Below, in pieces: positions 13,126-23,000 of a DNA stretch of 64,000 nucleotides; position 1 is the first letter of the stretch, and each line of letters opens with the position of its first letter. The notes under the pieces were generated by a model. That model worked only from the letters and a program-made list of their open reading frames with translations, did no database searches and had not been told where the DNA came from. The translations under genes were made by a program, and so were the position numbers. The DNA is from Hemicordylus capensis. Lineage: Eukaryota; Chordata; Lepidosauria; Squamata; Cordylidae. The stretch is taken from positions 1,924,501 to 1,988,500 of the forward strand of contig NC_069665.1 in NCBI RefSeq assembly GCF_027244095.1, read 5' to 3'.

Positions 13126-15093
13126 GTATGAATTAACTGTTTGAGAATGAGTGATCTTAATAGCTACTGGAAACCTGTTACTGAAAACTGTTTCCTTAGG
13201 TGCCTGAAAGAAGACCCTGCAACAATGTCTTTGCTGCAGAGAAGCCTGGATCCAGAGAAGACTTTGGGACTGGTGGATGTGCTCTATACTGCAGTGTTTG
13301 ACCTAAATCGGTGGAAGGAAGGAAGGTGAGTGTGGCTTATGCTGCGCTCTCCATATTAAAAGCAAACAAAAGTGTGTAGATATTCTTGTTCCGAACCTTT
13401 GAATCTTCAGAGAGTGGTTGATCAGGGTAATGGGGCAAACACCACTTCACCTCCCTCCCCCTCTGCATCAGATGGCTTCTAATCACTTGCTTCCTTCCAT
13501 CCCTTCCCATGCCTAGAGGGGTGCCCATTCTTTCCTTCTCCACCCAGTATCCTGTTGTCCGTCCTTGGTAAAAGCCAGCAGCATTACCCCACCAAAAAAC
13601 GCCTGAGCCCCAGGAACCTACTTGGCTAAAAGTAGCCAGAGAAAGGCACAGTCTTGTTCCCCCACCCAAGGAAGTCCCCGCCAGCCAACCCTGTCCCCTC
13701 TGCCTCTGTCCCCCCCACCCCCCGCCGGTTACCTCTCCCAACCTTAGCTCAAAAGCTTTCCCCACAGAAACAGAATAAGCCACTGGTGTTCTTTCACAGC
13801 TGATTCAAGGTAACAACTGGACTGGTAGTCTGAGGTGTATGGATGGGGCCTCTTCCAGGCAGCAGTGGAAGTCTTGCATTTGGTGTGCTCCCTCCATCTC
13901 TTCAGCAGCGTACTTGTCAGTGGTCTTGGACCGTTGTTGATTTTCATGGCTAGGTTTCTGTTGCTTAGTGATGCTTAGTGTTGGCTAGATGAATTGGTAC
14001 TTGCGCCTTTCAGTGTAACATTCTATTTGCCCTGCGAGGAAACTATTTCTCTTAATTTTTTCCATCTGTTCTGGGTGGCAGTATCAAGGCAGTGCACGCA
14101 CACGTAAATTCAGAGTGGGACCTTCCTGATTCAACCTGAGCAGGATCTAAAATTAACTGAGCGGACATCAAAAAACATGTGAGTGCCCACACATGTGCAC
14201 ACCTTAAAGGGAACACTGACCCCAGGTTTTGTGAAGTGCTCACTATCCCTTTCCTTCTTTTGTGCATGCCTGAGAAACCCAGATTACATGTGGTAGGCAT
14301 GTTAAGTTGCCTCTTTCATAGGGACCTACTGCCTGCCTGACAGAGCTGGGTGTTTTTTTTGTTACAACAGAGAGCAAGCTCTGCCCTGCATTCAGATCCA
14401 GCTGCAGCGTGAGATCTGTGACTTTGGGAGTCATAGCGACTTGCCGCCTGGAAACGGAAGCAAATCGACAGGCGGCTTGCAAAAGACTTTCTCCAAGTTG
14501 ACTTCACGGTTTACAAAGAAAACTTCCTGTGCAAGTTCAAGCAGCAGTGGAAGTTACTCCATTCCCAGTACACCTTCCAAAACTCTTTTTATAGCTAACA
14601 ACTCAGAGGATAAAGCAAAAATACCCAACAACATGGATGCCCGACTGCAAAGTATCCTGAACATCGGGAGCTTCCCCAGGGCTCCAGAATCAGGCCAGCA
14701 GACGCAGAGTCCCAGCAATCAGATTGTCAACGGGTTTCTCCTCGATCGGCGTGACAACAGCAAAGTGGACGACAGCAAGGATGCCAAGGGCATGAATTTA
14801 CCAACCGACCAAGAAATGCAGGAGGTCATCGACTTCCTCTCTGGCTTCAATATGGGCAAGTCCCAGCAGGCCTCTCCCCAGGTGAAAAGAAGGAACTCTG
14901 TGGCCTCATCCTCGGCTGCAGCAGAGCAGAAGCCAGTGGCTGTGCCACAGCAGCCGCAGTCTTCGTCTCACACACCTCTGCACCACCTTCAGCAGGGCTT
15001 GTCATCGCAGCCGCCACTGCCACAGAAGCCCCAGCAGCAGCAGCAGCAGCAGCAAATGCAGTACTATCAGCACCTGCTTCAACCCATTGGGCC

Positions 15094-15135
<42 letters not shown>

Positions 15136-17002
15136 TCCGCCTGGCAAGTGGCCGCCCAATGCCAGCCAGCAGTCAGCCCAGACGGTGGGCCCGGGGGTGT
15201 CTCATATGCACCAGTGGAGCGGCCACACCTTCTCTGACCTGAGCTCCGACTTGTATAGCTTGGGCCTTGTGAACAGTTACATGGACAACATGATGTCGGA
15301 GATGTTGGGGCAGAAACCGCAAGGCCCTAGAAATAACACGTGGCCAAATCGTGACCAAAGTGATGGAATCTTTGGGATGTTGGGAGAGTTTCTACCTTTT
15401 GACCCTGCAGGTATGTGCCTATTCCAAGGCCCTTTAATGCATGCGGTCACTCTGTGGCATGGTTGTTGAATAATGTCTGTGAATATATATTGAGTGCTGT
15501 CCATCGGTCGATCATATGCTGAACAGATGCGCACGAATGTCTTCTGAAGGTGATGGGAGGAAGCCAGAATGGCTTGCCAGTAAGAGCTCGGAAGGAAGGA
15601 GGGCTTTAGATGCCACCTAGGTTTCAGCACCCATGGGTGGGTTTTTCTGAGCTCTGTTCTGTTACAAACACCATTTCCTCCGTGGCGGATTAAGGCAGAG
15701 GAGGCATCTGCCTACAGCAGCAACATTTCCTGCTCCTCAAATTTTGCCGTGCCTCTCTGGGGGTGGCAGTAGTTGTGGGGAGGGTGGGGGAGGGGAAATC
15801 TCACCCTTTTGCCTCCAAATATCGCCCCTGCCAGCAGCAAGATGGGGTGTGGTGCCAGCTGGCTGTGGGGGCGGGAGCGAAGAGCACCCCCCCCTTTTAA
15901 ACCTTTTTAAACGCACCAAGAGCAGCAGTGGCCTGTCTCCCCTCAGTAACATCCCGTGCATGGGGGTGTGACTCACTGGAACCCGAGTGGTGAGTCACAC
16001 CCTCGTGTGCGGGATGTTACTGGAGGGGCCGGAGACAGGTGCTTTTTTAAAGCTTAAGGAAAGGGGGTGCTCTTCCCTCCCCCCCCCGCAGCCTGCCATC
16101 GACACCGCACCCCATCCCGCCGTCAGCAGTGGTGATATTTAGAGGCAAGGGGGCGGGGTGTTTCCCCCCGCCTGCCCCTCCCCGCAGTGGCAAAAGCCTG
16201 TTTGCCTGTGGGTGGCAAAGAGGTGAATCCGCCCCTGCATTCCCTGGACATCTTTGGGACAGTTGCCTGACTTTGGAGAGGGGAATGAGTCCTGCCAGTT
16301 CCCTGTGCTGTGTTTAACCTTCCTCTGAAGCTGGCACTGGCCAGAGCCCATGGACTTCTGAGAGACTTGTGAGCCTAGCCCACTCACTCTTCCCCTCCAG
16401 CCATTGGCTGCGCCATCCAGCTCTCTAGGCATGGCTTTTGCTTTGACCAGAAGATTGGGCAAAGTTCCCACTCCCGTCTCCACTGGAGAGAGGAAGCAGA
16501 AGAGACTTCTGGTGAATTGTGTGCTGCAGTACACGGATGGATCAAAAAGGAATTTGACACATTGAAAAGGGGAGAGTCCATTGGCTGGTCTTAGCCATAG
16601 TAGCTCAAAAATGACATCACCTTCAGAGGCCGTATACTTTGGACTACCAGGTACTGCTTGTGCTGTCTTTAAAGTCAGACGGCCTTCTGCCTATGGGCTT
16701 GTCTGACCCTTGAGGTCGTTGGGAGAGGCTCTTTGTGTGTCCCGCTTGTGTTGGACGTACAGTTGATGGAGATGCAAGAAAAGTCCTCTTAGGGCTGCTG
16801 ACATCCTCCTTAATGTTGTCCAAGCTAACAGAGCAGCAGTGTTCCACTACAAAGCAAATCAAACAAGAATGGTAGAGAGGCATATTGGGCACAGCAGCAC
16901 ACATAAGCCAGAGAGGGAGAGAGAGTCGGATACTCTGCAGGTCAAAAGCCTGCTGGTCGGCCTTTTCCATTCTGGCAGTCTTACAACCTGCCAGCTCTCT
17001 GC

Positions 17003-17034
<32 letters not shown>

Positions 17035-20000
17035 CTGGTGTAAGACTGTTTACTGTTCCTCTCTTTAACCGTTGCATTAGTTTGACTTTAATGTTATTTT
17101 AAGCTTGTATATGAGTGTGAGGGGGATTTTGGTATGATCATGCGTGTCTGATGTTAAGACAGTTGGATAGGGAGGTGCATGATTTCATTAACAATAGTAA
17201 ATGTACTACTGCTGGAGACAGACGAGGGCTATCTTGGTTACTTCTGGCTTGTGGACTTCCCAGAAGCCTCTGGCTATGCACTATAAGGGACAGACTGCTG
17301 GGCTAAATGGGCCTTGGGTCTATTCCAGCAAGGCCCTTCTCCTGCTCTTACGCAAAGGTATGTGATTAACATTGCTTAGTGCACATTATATTCTAACACT
17401 GATGAGAGCCCAACTAGGAACTCCTGCTTTATAATTATAAAACACTAGTAGGTGAGGCCTGTTGTTGGCTGGCAAAAGTCATTTTGTGTAGATTACATTG
17501 CTAGGAAAAAAGAGAAATCTAGGAGGCCCCCTCATATCGTGGGGGTAAAGTTTGCAGAGTGCTTGACCTAACGAAAAGGAACATTAAAAATGGAGCTAGG
17601 TTTCTTTGTTAAATGATCCACTCTCACAGTGAGAGTGGATGGAGCCGCCTGCATGGGGAAAGGAGCTCTTTAAACTTTAAATCTTCCTGTACATCAGGAA
17701 GAGAGCTGGTCTCGTGGTAGCAAGCGTGACTTGTCCCCTTAGCTAAGCAGGGGCTGCCCTGGTTGCATATGAAAGGGAGACTAGAAGTGTGAGCACTGCA
17801 AGATATTCCCCCTCAGGGGATGGAGCCGCTCTGGGAAGATCTGAAGGTTCCCAGTTCCCTCGCTGGCGGCATCTCCAGGCAGGGCAGAGAGAGATTCCTG
17901 CCTGCAACCTTGGAGAAGCTGCTGCCAGTCTGTGTAGACAATACTGAGTGAGATGGACCAGAGGTCTGACTCGGTATATGGCAGCTTCCTCTGTTCCTGT
18001 GAGAAGCACAGGAAGATGTAAAGCTTAAAGAGCCAGGCTTGCAGTGCTTCTCAGCTGACACCTGGGAAGATTTAAAGAAGTGGCACAAGAGGCGAGAGTG
18101 GATGGCCCAGCCTGTGCCTGCTGTATTCTAAAAGAGGGGAAACCAGTCCCCAGGAATACAACCAGAAATGCTGCAATATGGCTCTGTGTGTGTATTGGTG
18201 TGATTTACAGAGAGTTAATCATGTGCCTCTTCTCTCCCCACATACCCAGAGCAATTTTGGCTTTGTGTATGTGAAAAGATAGACGCATGTCTACATATCT
18301 GCATGAACGTTAAAAACAAATAAAGCAACATGCTCTGCTCCTCCCACAAGGCATTTCAAGAGCATGGGTCATGGATGGCCAGCCAGAGACCCTCCAGTTG
18401 CCGTTGGACTGCGACCCCTCTAATCCCTAGCTGTTGGCCGCTGTGGCTCTGGATGATGAGTGACATAGTCCAGCCACAGTGCAGAGCCTCGGGTTGGCTA
18501 TCTGTGGTATAGACAGTTCCTCTGCTTTCTCGGGGCAGGGTGCAACCCCCCTTCAGTCACTGCCCCCTGACTTTGCTTATTGAGAAAGGAGACGAGGCTC
18601 CCCTGTCTGTTGGTTCTAGTGCAAGAGGCCCCCAGAACTGGCACAGCCCTGCTTCTCTGAGGGGGCTTTCTGAACTGCCGCAAGGACAGGTCTCCCTTCT
18701 CAAGAGTCCGCCCATCCCACTGCCTCCTCCCACGGTGTGACTGCAGCAGCAGCGCTGCCAGCTGCTTTGTGCTTGGAATAGTGCCACCTGCAGCCTTCAT
18801 TCAGTCCACTTCCACCCCCAAACAATTGCAAGGACTCCAGTGGCGGCCCTTCCCCTGCCCTGTTGTGGAGGTGGAGAAGAAAGAGCCCTTTTCAGAAGCA
18901 GGCACCCCATCTGGCGTTGTTTGCAGGCACTGCCACCTCTCCTGCTTGCTGGGGAGCGGGGGATACCAAAGAACCTGGACTGCAACCGGGCAGGACGGAG
19001 GAAGACCTCCACCCCCACGGCAGAGAGAGTGTGCTTCCCTGCTGCTCAGCCAAGTGGAGGTCAAATGCTCCCCCTCCAGTTTTTGCTCTTGAGCAGGATA
19101 GGTGAGTGGCAGGATTGGCCACAAGGATGATGGAGCCTGGATTCATGTTCACATGATTGAATCTTCTGGGAGCTCACATTGAACTGTCTAGAAGCCCCAT
19201 TCTGTCCACTGGCCACCCTACCCATCCGTAAGCCTGTATGGGGTCCTTGCCTGTTGTGGAGCCTTTTTTTGCTCAGTAGGATGGAACAGATTTGCCTGGC
19301 TCGGATTCCTCAGAGCAAATCGGGGTGGAGGGAAATAACATTCCTTCCACTAGTTATCAGCTGAAGAGCACAAGTAATCCTGCAGAAGGATTCTTGTGTC
19401 TCTTGCTTTCTTGGACTTGTTGCCTTGAAACATTCTTCAGTCTGATCCATCTTTATGATGGAGGAATGCTCTTTGGAAACGAGTGTCTCGAGCAGTGTGA
19501 CACGTAGAGAGATTCTCAAGTGAATGTGGACAGCGTTTTGGCTACAGATCTTTGGGGAGACAGGATGGAGACAGAGATGTAGCCGAGAGTGCAGATCACA
19601 TGCTCCTTGAGAAGTTCCCTGGGGGGCTCTGGAGAGCCCTTCCCCTTGTCACAAGGCCATCTCTGGCTCAAGAAGTGGCTGTTGTGGTCCTTGGCTGCAG
19701 CTTCGAGGCTCCCTTGACACAGCACATTTTGCCTGCCTGCCTATCTATAAATCACTTTCTGGTGAAATACTTAATATTCCGCACTTGAACAAACACTCTG
19801 AATTGCTGACTGGCTTTCATTTTGTGTGTGTGTGTGGTGTCTGAAGTGTAGACAGTGGATTAAATGAGGGAATAATTGCAGTTGAAATATCTGAATGTGT
19901 CAACAACCGACTGTTGAGTTTCTTTTTTTAAATCCAGTGGGCTCGGATCCAGAGTTCGCCCGCTATGTCGCTGGGGTCAGCCAGGCCATGCAACAGAAAA

Positions 20001-23000
20001 GGCAAGCACAGCACTTCCGTCGCCCCAGCAACACACGTAGCAACTGGCCTCATTCTGACGACCCTCACCGGACCTGGCCCTTCCCAGAGTATTTCACAGA
20101 AGGGTGAGGATTCCTCCATGGTGTTGCCCCCTTGGGGCATTCACTTTGTAAACCCTTGTAAAATGGAATCACTTAAGTTGGACATTTGGCTGCCACATTG
20201 TTTTGACAAAAAAATATTTTAAGCATATATAGCCTGCCTGTGTTCATGGTGCTTTGTTACTGAGACTGTCTTGGCTGTGTTAACATGGCTCTTAGTGTGT
20301 TCAGGATCTTTGGAGGTGATATGAATTCCAAATGCAATGTTTTAGCAAGCCACCGAATAAATCTAAGGTATTAGATGTGTCGGTTTAGCTGCTGCTTGTT
20401 TAGAAAATGCCTCAAGGAGATGATGTTTGCCCTGAATGTCAGACATGTATTGTATTTACTGGAATCCAAGACTAGGTTTTTTCCAAGTTGCTTGATATTA
20501 GAAATTGGGAGGTCATTTTAAATTCAGAGTCCTGTTCTTTTTGAGTAAATGCAGGTATAACCTGTGTTTAACCTCTACTTTTTAAGGGGGTTAGCTTAAA
20601 TTCAAAGTGGTCTTTTGCTTCGGGTGTACACACGCACACTCACTCACACCCCTTGATGGCTCTCCTGTTTTCTCTAGGGAGATGACAAGTAGCTGGTCAG
20701 GGACTCAGGGCGACTCAGCCAGCTCCAGTGACGAGACCTCCTCAGCCAATGGAGACAGCCTGTTTTCCATGTTCTCAGGGCCAGACATTGTTGCTGCAGT
20801 CAAGCAAAGAAGGTGAGTGGGGGACGGGGGTCCCCTTTGAATTCCTTGGCAAGCCAAAGGGGGCAGATCGAATCCTCCAGCAAAACCAGAAATTTTGCCT
20901 CCTGAACTTGAAAGGCTCGTGCTGACTGCTGAACAGCTTGCTTTTGCCCAACTGCGAGTCAAAAATGAACTGGGTGGGTTCTCTCAGGTGTCCTGCTACA
21001 GTCCCCGCCCCCCGCATTTGACTGAGCTTGCAATGACACTGTAGGTGGCTTGGCTTTCCTGAAGAACCCGCTGGGGGAATATTCATCCACCTTACATTGC
21101 TGGTTTTTTACTGCTTTGGGTTGAAGGTCTTGTGGGGATGTCGTTGTGCTCTTTAGGAGAGGAGGGCCTTTTCGGTGGTCACACCCCATTTATGGAACAG
21201 CCACCTCAATGAGGTTCACTGGCACCATCACTTTGTTCTTTTAGATGCCAGGTGAAGACCTTTCTGTTCACTCTGGCTTTAAAAAAATTATTTTTAAAAT
21301 GGATTTAAAAACAAACAAATTTTTAAATTGTGGAGTTTTGTCTGTGTGTGTGTATTGTGTTTTTATTGGATGTTTTAATGTGTTGTGAGCTGCCTAGAGA
21401 ACAACTTGTTATGGGGAGGCTAACATAATTGGTGGTGGTTGCTATCAGTAATAGTAATAAAGTGCCCGTAGCAGTCTCTGCTTGGGAAGCAGGGTGAGAT
21501 GGCATGCCGAGTCTCTGCAAGAAGGACAAGTCTCCTGTGCACCAGAGAGAGAGAGAGAGAAAGACGAGGCTTGTGACACCAGAGGTTTTAATTCACAAGC
21601 ATCTCATAGCCAGGTGGTTGTAGCCCTCCATTGTTTGCCTATCCAAAACTTGGATTTGTGGCTGTGAAACAGCCCTGAAAATCAAATCGGATTGCCCAGT
21701 GTTGGAAGAAGACGGTGGCCACATTTGATTGTCAGTTTAAGTGCAGAACCAGGAGGCCATTGAGCAGCTGTCCCCGCCCTGGTGCTGAGTGGGCACCAAC
21801 GTCTTGCCATGAGCACCCATTGGAGAGTCAGCCTGCGGGGGCAGTTGACCTCTGAATGCCACGCTGGGGGAAAGGGGTGGAGGGTCTGCTTTGAAGTGGC
21901 CGTGTTGCTCTTGTGTTTTTGCTGAACTCTTGGAAGACTCTTGTAGTTCGGTGGGGACAAGAAGCCATCTTTCTTTGTTGCTTTTCTCTGTAAACTGCTC
22001 TGGGAGCTTTTGTTGAAAAGTGGTATATAAACATAGTGGTGGTAAGAACTGGGCATGACTAATGGGAACACTAATGAAAAGGGATAGGTAGCAGTTATGA
22101 TCTTCCTGCAACTCTTTGAGCAGATGCAGGCATCAAATATTGGATATTGCAAATGTACAAAACCTGCAATCCTGACCTCCAGGCTCTAGCTCTCATTAGC
22201 TGTGTGACTGAAGGTTTGTTTTAGATTTTAAACTGCAGCCCTCCTGCAGACACTGACCTACAACTTGTATAATCCCTGGCTACTGGCCATTTTGTAGTTG
22301 TACTCCCAAGAGTAGCAGGAGGATGCATTTCGAGACCCCTCTGTTAGTCGATGAGAACAGTGTGTCAGTGCTTTGTTTGTGATACCAGAATTGCCCTCAG
22401 TGCCAGCATATTTTCTGGGAGTGGTTTTCAGTCAGGCCCCTCTCCCTGCTCCTTTTTGGCCTTGGAGTTCAGCAAATTGTTGCCAGGTTCAGATCGTCTC
22501 TTCTCTTCTGAGACCTTGTGTTTGCGCCCTGAGGGTTAACAGACTCTTCCCTCTCTCCCTGGAATAAATATTCCCACAGGAAACACAGCAGTGGCGAGCA
22601 AGATCCAAGCACACTTCCTTCCCCTCCCCTTCTCTCTACAGTCGATGATCATAATCAGGCAAGTGTCACAGTGAACATTGGATCTTGGAGTGGTTAATTA
22701 CGAGGGTGCCGCTTTAAAGGATTCTGAGTAAAATGGTGGCTAATGAGGACGGAGTTTCAATGGTAAACTTAACCAGAGGCGGCTGCATTGGCCAACTCCC
22801 TTTTGGTGGCTCCCTGAAATATCCTGTTCTTTGTGGAAAGGGTTGCATCGACTGGAAGCTGCTTGTGCTTTCCCAGCAGCTTCATTTGGGGTAAAATCTG
22901 CACTTTGCTCTGTTCATGGGCTTTAAGCATTGCCTGCCTGCCTCCTTTCCAGAAGCTGGTTTTGGACTGGCAGGGCAGTTGCCTGGGTGGAAGATCCTGC

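Larger units (their letters stand above)
15411..19937. other. GARRE1 intron, repeats listed separately, otherwise unassigned
   Basis: Outside the hAT-like, CR1 and SINE copies I see no gene. Overlapping short ORFs at 18498-19152 are GC-rich shadows without family signs. Confidence 0.5.
20104..22579. other. GARRE1 introns around visible exon 10
   Basis: 20104-20677 shows nothing recognisable. 20813-22579 holds an L2-like 3' end (21120-21440), a GA run at 21546-21560 and SINE/L2 tail scraps near 21920-22040. Confidence 0.5.

Noticed and set aside
18498-19152. Cluster of ORFs on both strands in a GARRE1 intron
   Set aside because: Composition effect; no conserved motif and no matching splice sites.
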